The position numbers were made by a program, and so were the translations under genes. Below are positions 7,760 to 16,052 of a DNA stretch of 23,951 nt, piece after piece. Numbering within the stretch: position 1 is the stretch's first letter; each line of letters starts with the position of its first letter. Source of the stretch: UBA7236 sp964638865 (GTDB lineage: Bacteria; Bacteroidota; Bacteroidia; Chitinophagales; BACL12); the NCBI GenBank assembly GCA_964638865.1, contig CAZXBG010000047.1, positions 1 to 23,951 on the forward strand, written 5' to 3'. Below the pieces are notes generated by a model. It made no database searches. It saw only the letters and a list, made by a program, of their open reading frames with translations, and was not told the origin of the DNA.

Positions 7760-10700
7760 TTACTTCTCCTCCTGCACCACTATTACCGGCAGATTAAGCG
7801 ACCTGATCATGTCATTTATTTTGTTAACCTCCGTTTTTTTGATCTCCCTGTATTTGTTTAACTGAATATCCGCCTGTTTGCTCAGTTCATCAAAAACGGA
7901 TATTTGATTTTTTGATGGACGGAAATTACCATTGGAAGCTGCATTATATACTCCTGCCAATTTATCGTTCAGTTTAATCCCATAATTCAACATATCCTGA
8001 TTGCTTTTATTTCTTGTTTCATACATGGATTCAATAATTGTGGTCATTTGTTTATTTAAAGCAGCAACCGAATCCTTTAATTCTTTAGGAGCTGTATCCC
8101 CTAATTTATTAATATAATCATCCATTTGTTTTTGCAACGACCACATATCATTTATTGCATTTTGTATCTCATTAAATTTATCAAGTATCTGCACTAAAAA
8201 ATCATGTTGAAGTTGGTAATCCTCCATTTTAGCTTCCGAATTCGGATCGGGTAAAATTTTGAAATTCATCAAAACACTATCGCTGCCATATTTGATCTCG
8301 GCTTTATAAGCACCTGGTGCTGCGGAAGGTCCACCCGGTGTTCCATTCCATAAAAACATTCCTTCTACTTTTTTTGCTGCTGCATATTCAAAGTTCCAGT
8401 TAAACTGATTTAATCCGTTCTGAAATTCCAATTTTAAATTTTTATCTGTTGAATTTGAAGAATAGGTATTAATAAGTTTATTGTTGCTATCATATAATTT
8501 AATCATTAATGTTTTTCCGGAATCGGGTTCAGTGGTGCTGCCGGGCTTTGATGGTATGTAATAGTTGATAACTAATCCGGGTTTAGGATTTTTTCCGGCA
8601 TTTACCGGCGTTTCATTTTGATAACCTTGAATTCTGTAACTATCTCGAATGGTATATACGTGGAATGTTTTTTTAGACATTTCATTATTCATTTCCTGCA
8701 AAACACTAATATCATCCAATATCCAAAATCCTCTCCCTTGTGTTGCAAGAATCAGATCATTGTTTTTTATTGTCATATCCGTTATAGGAACTAAAGGGAG
8801 ATTGTTTTGAAATGGAACCCAATTAGAACCATCATTAAAGGATATATACATGCCATATTCTGTTCCACAATATAATAATCCTTTTCTTTTTTTATCAGCG
8901 CGAATTACTCTAGTAAAATGATCTTTGTTAATTCCATTCGTTATTTTTTTCCAGTTTTTGCCATAATCCTCCGTTAAATATAAATAAGGTGTAAAATCAT
9001 CTGATTTATATCTTGTTCCTGCAAAATACATTTTACCTTTTTGCAAGGGATCAGGCTCAACACAGTTTATCATTGTAAATTTTGGCAAATCAGTAGGTGT
9101 AATATTTTCCCAGGTTTGTCCACCGTTTTTTGATATATGAATCAAACCATCATCACTACCGGTATATATAACATCTTTTTCTACGAGTGATTCCGCAGCC
9201 GCGAAAATAGTACAATAAACTTCTACACCGGTATTGTCTTTCGTAATAATTCCTCCGCTTGGCTGTTGTTTATTTTTATCGTTTGTGGTAAGGTCAGGAG
9301 ATATTGCATTCCATGTTGTTCCATTATCTGTTGTAGAAAATAATACATTGCCGGCAGCATATAATTTATTCGGATCATGTGGAGAAAAGAACAGAGGGAA
9401 ATTCCATTGGAAACGATATTTCTGAATATCAGCTCCTTGTCCTAACGGATCGTTTGGCCAAACGGTAATATTTCTGCTATCGCCATTTAGGTGATTATAA
9501 ATCCCAATAAATCCGGAATAATTTCCACCATAAACGATATTATAGTTATCGGGATCAGCAACGATATGTCCGCTTTCAAATCCTGCAGTTGGTTCCCAGT
9601 CATTTCCATCTATTTGTCCGTCTTCACTTCTGTGTTTAATTCTGAGTGAAGAATTATCCTGCTGCGCGCCTAATAATCTGTAAGGCACATCATTATCGGT
9701 TGTTACGCGATAAATTTGTGCTGTTGGCTGATTGTAGTAAGTGCTCCAGTTTTTTCCGCCATCGAAGGAAACCTGCGCTCCACCATCATCTGCGATGATC
9801 ATCCGCTGTGCATCATTTGGATCTATCCATAGATCATGGTGATCACCATGCGGAGTATTAATCGAAGAAAATGTTTTTCCGCCATCTGTGCTTTTCCAAA
9901 ATTCTACATTTAATACATAAACAATATTTTCATTGGATGGATCGCAGAATATTTTAGAAAAATACCAGGCTCTTTGTCGCAAATTACTTTCCGAATTTGT
10001 TTTCGTCCAGGTTTTTCCGGCATCTGTACTTTTAAAAACGCCACCTGTTTTTGATTCTATTATAGCATAATAAATATTTGGATTTGATCTTGAAATGGTA
10101 ATACCTATAATTCCCAAAGTGTCTTTTGGAAGTCCTTTATTGGAACTGATATTAGTCCAATTATCTCCACCATCTGTTGTTTTATAAATTCCTGAACCCG
10201 GCCCACCACTTTCTAATGAATATGGCGTTCTTTTTACATTCCAGAAAGTTGCCACTAAAATATTTGGATCACTGGGATCCATAACCAGATCACAAGCTCC
10301 TGCATTATCACTGACAAACATTATTTTTTCCCAGTTTTTTCCGCCATTTATTGAACGAAAAACTCCGCGTTCATTATTTGGTCCGAATAAATGTCCAAGT
10401 GCTGCACAATAAACTACATCGGCATTTTTCGGATGAATAACAACACGCATAATATGACGTGAATCATTTAAACCAATATTTTTCCAACTTCTTCCGCCAT
10501 TTTCGCTTTTCCACATTCCAAAACCTTCGCTTACATTTCCTCGCATAGAATTTTCACCCATTCCCACATAAATAACAGAAGGATCACTTTTACTAACCGC
10601 AACAGATCCCACCGAACCACCAAAAAATCCATCGGAAATATTGTTCCAATTATTGCCGCCATCATTCGATTTCCATACGCCTCCACCGGTTGCTCCAAAA

Positions 10701-10900
10701 TAAAACAATTGTTTATTTTCAGGATCTCCAACCGCTGCGGTACTTCTTCCACCTCTCCACGGGCCTACATTGCGGAATTCTAATTGATTGGTAATAGTGG
10801 TATCGAAAGGTAATTCAACAACAGTGTTTTGGTTTTTACTTTTTTGAGCAAAAAGTATCTGTGAAATACATAAAAACAGGAGCAATAAATATTTTTTCAT
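7760..10900 (-). CDS. Secreted Asp-box (BNR/VPS10-like) beta-propeller protein, 'glycosyl hydrolase' family
   Basis: A 1046-residue exported protein starting at the ATG at 10900 with signal peptide MKKYLLLLFLCISQILFAQ. The frame opens upstream at 10939, but those 13 residues would bury the signal. The N-terminal two-thirds consist of Asp-box repeats of form S-x-D/N-G-G-x-x-W. I count about eleven, including SNDGGNNW, SENGGRSW, SINGGKNW, TTDGGDNW, STDAGKTW, SFDGGKNW, TTDNGTTW and SKNGGQTW, which implies two beta-propellers. The opening FRNVGPWRGGRS and the GGGVWKS turn are characteristic of a large Bacteroidota/Acidobacteriota family often named glycosyl hydrolase, for which I know of no proven activity. 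The region from about 770 to 880 looks like an Ig/FlgD-like domain and the last 150 residues are helical. There is no T9SS sorting domain, so it is probably periplasmic or exported by another route. Substrate unknown. Confidence 0.85.
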   Translation of the reverse strand: MKKYLLLLFLCISQILFAQKSKNQNTVVELPFDTTITNQLEFRNVGPWRGGRSTAAVGDPENKQLFYFGATGGGVWKSNDGGNNWNNISDGFFGGSVGSVAVSKSDPSVIYVGMGENSMRGNVSEGFGMWKSENGGRSWKNIGLNDSRHIMRVVIHPKNADVVYCAALGHLFGPNNERGVFRSINGGKNWEKIMFVSDNAGACDLVMDPSDPNILVATFWNVKRTPYSLESGGPGSGIYKTTDGGDNWTNISSNKGLPKDTLGIIGITISRSNPNIYYAIIESKTGGVFKSTDAGKTWTKTNSESNLRQRAWYFSKIFCDPSNENIVYVLNVEFWKSTDGGKTFSSINTPHGDHHDLWIDPNDAQRMIIADDGGAQVSFDGGKNWSTYYNQPTAQIYRVTTDNDVPYRLLGAQQDNSSLRIKHRSEDGQIDGNDWEPTAGFESGHIVADPDNYNIVYGGNYSGFIGIYNHLNGDSRNITVWPNDPLGQGADIQKYRFQWNFPLFFSPHDPNKLYAAGNVLFSTTDNGTTWNAISPDLTTNDKNKQQPSGGIITKDNTGVEVYCTIFAAAESLVEKDVIYTGSDDGLIHISKNGGQTWENITPTDLPKFTMINCVEPDPLQKGKMYFAGTRYKSDDFTPYLYLTEDYGKNWKKITNGINKDHFTRVIRADKKRKGLLYCGTEYGMYISFNDGSNWVPFQNNLPLVPITDMTIKNNDLILATQGRGFWILDDISVLQEMNNEMSKKTFHVYTIRDSYRIQGYQNETPVNAGKNPKPGLVINYYIPSKPGSTTEPDSGKTLMIKLYDSNNKLINTYSSNSTDKNLKLEFQNGLNQFNWNFEYAAAKKVEGMFLWNGTPGGPSAAPGAYKAEIKYGSDSVLMNFKILPDPNSEAKMEDYQLQHDFLVQILDKFNEIQNAINDMWSLQKQMDDYINKLGDTAPKELKDSVAALNKQMTTIIESMYETRNKSNQDMLNYGIKLNDKLAGVYNAASNGNFRPSKNQISVFDELSKQADIQLNKYREIKKTEVNKINDMIRSLNLPVIVVQEEK

Positions 10901-11080
10901 ACTTAAAATTAGGTTTGCAAATATTTGGGTTAACTCCAATCAGAAAAATAGTGGAGCTAATTGATTGCGAAATACGGAAATTAGTATTACATATCAAAAG
11001 GGTAATGCTGTTATTAACAGGTTTTAATAATTAGCACAAGTAAGCAAGTAGATTAAAGATCAGTCATCAAAATTTATCCT

Positions 11081-11515
11081 TTATCTCGAATCATTGATAT
11101 AATTCTCCAATTGACTTAAAGTGAATTGTTGATCTTCAATGATAGATTTCACCACATCGCCTATGGAAATAATACCGGTCAGCTTTCCATCATCGATTAC
11201 GGGCAAATAACGGATAGAGTTTTCTGTCATGAGATTCATACAATCTTTAATTGGGGTGGACGAAGAAACCAGTTCACAATTTTCATCCATGATCTCATTG
11301 ATTTGCGTTTCTCTGGAAGTTCTTTCCCTGAGCACCACCTTGCGGGCATAATCTCTTTCTGTGAATAATCCGATGAAATTATCTCCGCGCATCACGATAA
11401 GCGCACCGATATTGTTTTCCATCATTTTTTTCAAAGCATCATAGACAGAAATGTCGGGGTGGATTGTGAAGGGGGTTTTTCTCTTTTTCTCCAGAATTTT
11501 GTGGACAGTTGACAT
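11081..11515 (-). CDS. CBS-domain pair protein
   Basis: A 144-residue cytoplasmic protein made of two CBS domains, at about residues 8-63 (FTIHPDISVYDALKKMMENN, then IGALIV and FIGLFTERDYARKV) and 78-133 (ELVSSSTPIKDCMNLMTENS, then IRYLPVIDDGKLTGIISIGD). The short linker has the family-typical INEIMDE. Such pairs bind adenine nucleotides and act as energy or redox sensors, but this one has no attached effector domain, so its partner is unknown. I start it at MSTVHKILEKK (ATG 11515). The frame opens at 11557, but that extension reads into the tRNA promoter region and is not family-like. A near-consensus TAAATTTC lies about ten bases upstream. The gene is divergent from the tRNA-Ser. Confidence 0.88.
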   Translation of the reverse strand: MSTVHKILEKKRKTPFTIHPDISVYDALKKMMENNIGALIVMRGDNFIGLFTERDYARKVVLRERTSRETQINEIMDENCELVSSSTPIKDCMNLMTENSIRYLPVIDDGKLTGIISIGDVVKSIIEDQQFTLSQLENYINDSR

Positions 11516-11602
11516 AACAGGAAATTTAGAAGTTAAATAAATAGGTCGCTCCTGCAAGTTACTATATTTTTTGAAATATTTTAAAACGTGGATGCCTTAA
11601 TC

Positions 11603-11610
11603 TATCTTTG
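11603..11610 (+). promoter_or_regulatory. -7 promoter element (TATCTTTG) for tRNA-Ser
   Basis: TATCTTTG is a perfect TAnnTTTG element ending four bases before the first base of the mature tRNA. Because the tRNA must start at or after the transcription start, this copy limits how far downstream of the element transcription begins in this genome (about 1-5 bases). Confidence 0.65.
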
Positions 11611-11614
11611 CCCC

Positions 11615-11699
11615 GGAGAGTTGGCAGAGCGGTCGATTGCGGCAGTCTTGAAAACTGTTGAGGTGTAAGCCTCCCGGGGTTCGAATCCCTGACTCTCCG
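11615..11699 (+). tRNA. tRNA-Ser, anticodon TGA
   Basis: An 85-base class II tRNA. The acceptor stem pairs GGAGAGT (11615-11621) with ACTCTCC (11692-11698), with discriminator G. The anticodon stem GCAGT/ACTGT encloses CT-TGA-AA with the anticodon at 11649-11651, reading UCA serine codons. The long variable arm GAGG/CCTC is as expected for serine, and the T arm contains GGTTCGAATCC. CCA is not encoded. A promoter element lies just upstream and an intrinsic terminator follows at 11714. Confidence 0.97.
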
Positions 11700-11713
11700 C
11701 AAACGAAAGGCAG

Positions 11714-11735
11714 TCCCGCGATAGCGGGATTTTTT
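11714..11735 (+). terminator. Intrinsic terminator of tRNA-Ser
   Basis: TCCCGC-gata-GCGGGA stem-loop followed by six T, 15 bases after the tRNA. A second copy (11869-11890) follows the scaffold gap and is part of a duplicated 55-base flank. Confidence 0.9.
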
Positions 11736-11738
11736 GTT

Positions 11739-11838
11739 NNNNNNNNNNNNNNNNNNNNNNNNNNNNNNNNNNNNNNNNNNNNNNNNNNNNNNNNNNNNNN
11801 NNNNNNNNNNNNNNNNNNNNNNNNNNNNNNNNNNNNNN
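11739..11838. other. 100-N scaffold gap with 55-base duplicated flanks
   Basis: Exactly 100 N. The 55 bases before it (11684-11738) are identical to the 55 bases after it (11839-11893) and span the tRNA 3' end plus terminator. This looks like two assembly-graph contigs sharing one 55-mer. The true sequence may have one copy and no gap. A tandem tRNA-Ser duplication is the alternative. Confidence 0.9.
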
Positions 11839-11893
11839 AATCCCTGACTCTCCGCAAACGAAAGGCAGTCCCGCGATAGCGGGATTTTTTGTT

Positions 11894-12374
11894 GGAGACC
11901 ATATTTTATTTACTTTTTTAGCTTTATTTCTCCAAAAATTCATTTTTTCTAAATTTACAGATTTTCTATGCTGCGCTAACGACCCAGATATTGTTTTTTT
12001 TAAATTACAATTTTTCCGTTCCGGCGCAGTCGGTTAGAAACAGGGTTTTTAAGCTTGTGGAATCAGTTTTGCCGGTGGTGGAAATTATTTTGAATATCGA
12101 CTGGCTTATTTTATTGAGCATATTTGGTTATGGACTGATGTTGTGGGAGATGCTGCTTGCCTGGTTGGTTTCAGCTACTTCTATTACTTAATATTTTATT
12201 TTGCGGAATTTAATTTTAGGTAATACTTCCCTTTTTCTGAAAACATTACAACAAGGGAATGTATCGTTAAAAAGAGAGAAACCAACCTTGTAAATGGTGG
12301 TTTCGATTTTACTGGCGGTAATTAGTTTTGTTACAACACTAATCTATTATCAAACTTATTATAACTGAAAACTT
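11894..12374. other. Intergenic stretch with frame fragments and hairpins, no firm gene
   Basis: No intact gene is convincing. Two overlapping plus-strand frames are protein-like over part of the stretch: 11991-12191 (ATG start, hydrophobic end) and 12053-12223 (56 residues without a start, reading FAGGGNYFEYRLAYFIEHIW in its first half). Only one could be real, and both lack support. Bases 12223-12343 hold three consecutive hairpins, listed separately. Confidence 0.4.
12223..12343. repeat. Three consecutive stem-loops
   Basis: Hairpin 1: ATACTTCCCTT (12223-12233) with AAGGGAATGTAT (12253-12264), 11 bp with one bulge. Hairpin 2: GAAACCAACC (12278-12287) with GGTGGTTTC (12296-12304), 9 bp with one bulged A. 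Hairpin 3: ATTAGT (12321-12326) with ACTAAT (12338-12343), plus inner TTG/CAA. No T-runs follow. It could be a structured RNA, a decayed element or chance in AT-rich DNA. Confidence 0.4.
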
Positions 12375-12723
12375 ATGCTCTCATCCACTCAACACGAAAA
12401 ACTGATCAACACAGGCTGGCATACAGAAAGTCTTGCGAACCTTGTAAAAAAACAGATTAAACACCGGAGTGCATGCCCTGTATTCCTAAAAAAACACCTT
12501 GTCACTTCGGGTATATCCGAATGAAAATATGTTGCGGCTGATGATCCACGCGATGCAGGAAAACCGATGTTTACAATTTGATTGTGAGGATAAGTAAGAT
12601 CATTTTTTACATAAAATAATAGAAATTCAGGAGGAGATCAATATAGAAAATTATTTTTCACATTATTTTGCTCTGCAACAGATAGGTTCTGTTTCGGTGG
12701 TTATCACGGACCAGTTTCTATAA
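12375..12723 (+). pseudogene. Possible disrupted small gene, unrecognised
   Basis: Three successive plus-strand fragments. The first, from an ATG at 12375 to a stop at 12522, begins MLSSTQHEKLINTGWHTESL. A +1 change of frame enters the second, 12529-12597, reading MLRLMIHAMQENRCLQFDCE. After a stop, the third, 12598-12723, reads DHFLHKIIEIQEEINIENYF and onward. The composition is protein-like, but I do not recognise a family. If real, the gene carries a frameshift and a nonsense codon. Its end overlaps the 3' end of the minus-strand T9SS remnant by six bases. It could also be chance frames. Confidence 0.25.
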
Positions 12724-13090
12724 AGCCATATTGGTTATAATTAATTTCAGAAAGTATTTTGAAACAGATACGTTGTCATTTTCAAGATATAGTTTGAATG
12801 TCATTATTTTGTTTTCCGGTAAATAAAGTTTCCATTCTTCTGCCCATACTATCTGAAATAAATAATTCAATATTGGAAACATCTGGAATTTTATATTGGA
12901 TTAATAAATTATCAGAAGACTGATTGGGTGATATTTTAAAAACGGGGTTTTTATTTATTTCAGGAATTGCAACTTGTTTAGGACAAAATGTTTCCTTCAC
13001 ATCTTAAAAGGCATTGGTTGCAATATTTGCACACTTGTCTATTGCCCCGCATGGCCAGGTGATAATAAGAATATCACGAATAAATGTCAT
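12718..13090 (-). pseudogene. Remnant of a T9SS sorting-domain (secreted) protein
   Basis: The minus-strand frame 12782-13003 contains NPVFKISPNQSSDNLLIQYK followed by IPDVSNIELFISDSMGRRME, which is the strand pattern of a T9SS type A sorting domain (normally NPxxxxxNIxxxxP...V.L.I.D..GR). It stops at 12782. The neighbouring frame continues the domain as YLENDNVSVSKYFLKLIITN to a stop at 12718, so a single frameshift near 12785-12795 restores a complete C-terminus. Upstream, a stop at 13004-13006 separates it from an in-frame stretch back to about 13090 (ILIITWPCGAIDKCANIA). The N-terminal cargo domain is absent. I read this as the degraded 3' end of a secreted-protein gene. Sequencing error could explain the frameshift but not the missing cargo region. 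Confidence 0.65.
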
Positions 13091-13107
13091 TTGCAATTTG
13101 AGGAGCC

Positions 13108-14070
13108 TTAAAAGGAGGGAGGTTCCTCTTCTTTTTGTATCTTATGACGCAGCACCCGATTCACATCAATACTATTGTTAATTTCAAATCCAACGAGTAA
13201 AACCAAGGAATTTAAATTGATCCAGATCATTAATACTACTAATGTTCCAATTGAGCCATACACTTCGTTATAGCTCAGGAAATTATTCGCCAGATACCCA
13301 AATACTAAGGAAGTGAGTATAGAAAAAATGGTTGCAAAAGTTGCCCCCGGAGTAACAAAACGCCATCGGTGTTTTACAGCCGGACCATAATAGTAGATAA
13401 AGGAAATGCCCGAAAAAAACAACATCAGTAAGATAACATATTGTACAATTGTAAGAAATAACTTTCCTGTTTTATCTTGCCAATGTATCAATTCACCAAC
13501 CCAGTTTACCACATTATCACCGGTTATGATGAGAATAAGGGAAAGGAAAAAAAGAATAAATAAATATACCGTGAGTCGCATCGAAGCTATTCTGTGCCTC
13601 CAAAACCCCCTTCTGGAATAAATGGTATGGTCCTTATTAAAAGTAAGTATGAGCATTCTAACTCCATTTGTGGAGAAATAGAATGCAAATACGAAACCAA
13701 TGGATAATAATCCACCGCGTTTAATATCTGTTATTCCTGTGATAGTTGATTCCAAAAATGTATATCCGCTGTCGGGCAAAACGTCCTTAAAAAATTTATG
13801 AATGAGAACATCCAGTCCCGCTATCGGTATATAGGGAATTAACGTAAATAAAAAAATGATGGATGGGAATATTGCCAGTAAAAAATTAAATGATATTGCC
13901 GATGCGCGAACCGGTAATTGATCGCGTTTGATCTCCTGACGAAAAAAAGTAACCACGTCATAAATGGGTATCTTATCAAAACCGGGAATACTGGTATGCT
14001 TCGATTTTTCTACAAATAGGATGTATTTGTTTACAATCGTTCGTTTTAGCTTAGCAGGTAAAATATTCAT
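13108..14070 (-). CDS. YihY/BrkB (UPF0761) family inner-membrane protein
   Basis: A 320-residue integral membrane protein with about six hydrophobic segments, at roughly residues 55-85, 120-142, 163-187, 206-228, 239-260 and 270-298. Family marks are RASAISFNFLLAIFPSIIFL near the first segment, YYYGP after the fourth, and YGSIGTLVVLMIWINL leading into the last. The YihY/BrkB family was once annotated as ribonuclease BN, but that activity belongs to a different protein and the true function is unsettled. The ATG at 14070 follows the cytochrome gene's stop by 28 bases. A promoter-like TATATTTG lies in that gap, so it may be transcribed on its own as well as from upstream. Length and N-terminus are normal for the family. 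Confidence 0.92.
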   Translation of the reverse strand: MNILPAKLKRTIVNKYILFVEKSKHTSIPGFDKIPIYDVVTFFRQEIKRDQLPVRASAISFNFLLAIFPSIIFLFTLIPYIPIAGLDVLIHKFFKDVLPDSGYTFLESTITGITDIKRGGLLSIGFVFAFYFSTNGVRMLILTFNKDHTIYSRRGFWRHRIASMRLTVYLFILFFLSLILIITGDNVVNWVGELIHWQDKTGKLFLTIVQYVILLMLFFSGISFIYYYGPAVKHRWRFVTPGATFATIFSILTSLVFGYLANNFLSYNEVYGSIGTLVVLMIWINLNSLVLLVGFEINNSIDVNRVLRHKIQKEEEPPSF

Positions 14071-14087
14071 CTTTTCCGGATTCCCCG

Positions 14088-14119
14088 CAAATATAGCATT
14101 AAATTGATCTCAGTTTCAA
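14088..14119 (-). promoter_or_regulatory. Promoter of the yihY-like gene (TTG-N21-TATATTTG)
   Basis: On the minus strand, TTG (14117-14119), 21 bases, then TATATTTG (14088-14095), a good Bacteroidota promoter. Its -33 half lies inside the 3' end of the heptaheme cytochrome gene. It ends 17 bases before the ATG at 14070, with GGAAAAG before the start codon. Confidence 0.6.
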
Positions 14120-16006
14120 CAGCAGTTGGTTAACAGCAGGGTCGTTCGGGTAATTAGCCTTCAGGTAATCGATCACCTCTTTTGCCTTGTTTTTCTGTCT
14201 TGTATTGAGGTATAATTCGGCAAGTTTTAATCGGGCATTACTGTAGTCAGGATCAAGCTGTATCGTTTTAAGAAAACTTTGTTCCGCTTCTTTCAGTCTG
14301 CCCGAATTCATTTGGATTACCCCAAGATTGTTCCAGGCTAAATAATAAGTCGGGTTTTCCGTTACAATAAACTGATATTTTTTTTCAGCGGCATTTATTT
14401 CACCGGAAAATAATTGTGCTGTTGCAAGCTTGAAATTATAATCGAGATTGAGCGGTTGTAATACTACGGCTTTCGAAAAATAAGTGACAGCCTCGGGATA
14501 TTTTCCCTCCGATAAATAAGCCTCGCCAATTCGGTAAGCTGTCCACATATCTATCGATTTTTCTGTATTAAATTGAGCAGCTGCTTCTATGATTTTATTG
14601 AAACTATTCTGTAAATAATAGAGATGAATAAGGGATTTTCGATAAACGTCATCTTTATTTTTTACCTTATTCAAATAAAATTGAACGCTGTCCAAAAGTA
14701 AGGCCTCATTGTTAAAAGCTTCATAATACTGTAAATATCCCTTTGCCATAGTTAAAGCATCCGGGTTCTCATTGGTCATACATTTTAATCCCTGAAAACT
14801 TCCATTCTTTTTTATTGTTTCTTTTGTTGGAATTTGTATCTTATGGTCGGAAATGGAAACATGTGGAATATCAATTGCTCCTGATTTCGGAATATGACAG
14901 CCACTGCAATTATTATCCATATCCATTCTGGCTACCTCCGTTTCGGTGCAAAAATTCACATTTTGGGTATGGCAACTCAAACATGCATTATTATATTGAA
15001 CACTTAGTGTATTTTTTACACTAACATGCGGGTTGTGACAAGTAATGCAGGATATTTTTTGGGATTTAATAAAACATGCTGATTGTTGTAAACGATCTGC
15101 CTGCGATGCCATTAAAAATTTATCGTTTGTGCCGTCAAACACCGGTAAAAATATATTCCAGTGATCGGATATTTTGTCTCCCGGTTTAAAATCGAAAAAG
15201 CTGGAGCCTTCATTTAAAACACTTACGCCTTGTAAATGACAGCGATTGCACAATTCATTTTGCAATTCCACCGATAATTTTCGTGGATTAACAATGGAGT
15301 AATCAATTTCTTTGGAAGTATCTACTAAAATATTATTACTTACTCTTGCCACGTGTAAACTACCGGGACCATGACAGCGTTCGCAATCTATTCCACTTGG
15401 AATTACCTTGTATTTGTTCACGGAACCTGCTATCATTTCCGGAATCCCGTTATGGCAGTTCATACATTCACTTTCAATGATGCGGGAAAAACGAGAACTG
15501 AATCCGCTTTCCATTCCGGGTGCCATGTCCCATTGCTTTTTTTGCGTGTAAAAGGTGATAGGGGCCTGATAAATATATCCGTTTATGTTGATCAAATGCG
15601 AATTGGTGTGTTGTCCGCTTCCTATTATATAGGCAATTGATTCTGAACGTTTGTGAATGGTATCGCCGTCAAACAATCGAAATTCCAGTATCTTCAGGGT
15701 ATCGTTTTGCCAAAATGGTTTATACCATAAATTATTCAGTGTATCGAAAACAACTGCATGTTCATCATAAATTCCGGCGCTTTTTTCATGCGTGGCGTTA
15801 TCAAAACTTAAACCCATTCCGGTGTGAATAAAAGTGGAATGTTGATCAGCGTGGCAAAGGCGGCATGTTTCCATCCCAACATATTGCACAGTATCGTTTT
15901 GATTTAAATAGGGCGAGTCGTCACTACCTGTAACTTCTTTCTTTGAACAAAAAGTAAGCAGCAAAAAAAATAGTATTAAAACGGTAAAAAGTAACCCTAT
16001 TCTCAT
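14099..16006 (-). CDS. Seven-heme c-type cytochrome lipoprotein with C-terminal TPR repeats
   Basis: A 635-residue protein from the ATG at 16006; a TTG just before it would add one residue. The leader MRIGLLFTVLILFFLLLTFC ends at Cys20 in a lipobox-like LLTFC followed by SKK, so it is probably membrane-anchored by lipid. Seven CxxCH heme sites follow: CRLCH (48), CMNCH (181), CERCH (208), CNRCH (253), CITCH (320), CLSCH (342) and CSGCH (367). The spacing resembles the cytochrome c554-like multiheme family. From about 400 to the end it is helical TPR, clearest at AYRIGEAYLSEGKYPEAVTY and AWNNLGVIQMNSGRLKEAEQ. The heme part should carry periplasmic or surface electrons, and the TPR part should bind a partner. 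The electron donor and acceptor are unknown. No heme-lyase or respiratory genes are adjacent. Confidence 0.9.
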   Translation of the reverse strand: MRIGLLFTVLILFFLLLTFCSKKEVTGSDDSPYLNQNDTVQYVGMETCRLCHADQHSTFIHTGMGLSFDNATHEKSAGIYDEHAVVFDTLNNLWYKPFWQNDTLKILEFRLFDGDTIHKRSESIAYIIGSGQHTNSHLININGYIYQAPITFYTQKKQWDMAPGMESGFSSRFSRIIESECMNCHNGIPEMIAGSVNKYKVIPSGIDCERCHGPGSLHVARVSNNILVDTSKEIDYSIVNPRKLSVELQNELCNRCHLQGVSVLNEGSSFFDFKPGDKISDHWNIFLPVFDGTNDKFLMASQADRLQQSACFIKSQKISCITCHNPHVSVKNTLSVQYNNACLSCHTQNVNFCTETEVARMDMDNNCSGCHIPKSGAIDIPHVSISDHKIQIPTKETIKKNGSFQGLKCMTNENPDALTMAKGYLQYYEAFNNEALLLDSVQFYLNKVKNKDDVYRKSLIHLYYLQNSFNKIIEAAAQFNTEKSIDMWTAYRIGEAYLSEGKYPEAVTYFSKAVVLQPLNLDYNFKLATAQLFSGEINAAEKKYQFIVTENPTYYLAWNNLGVIQMNSGRLKEAEQSFLKTIQLDPDYSNARLKLAELYLNTRQKNKAKEVIDYLKANYPNDPAVNQLLLKLRSI

Positions 16007-16052
16007 CAAGGAGGTAAATTTAAACCAAAATAAGTTATTAATTAAATGGAGA

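Noticed and set aside
11839..11893. Second tRNA-Ser copy
   Set aside because: Only the last 16 tRNA bases are present and the flank is an exact 55-base duplicate, best explained by contig overlap.
16010..16017. AAGGAGG Shine-Dalgarno-like sequence
   Set aside because: It is on the plus strand, while the adjacent cytochrome gene is on the minus strand. No plus-strand gene follows.
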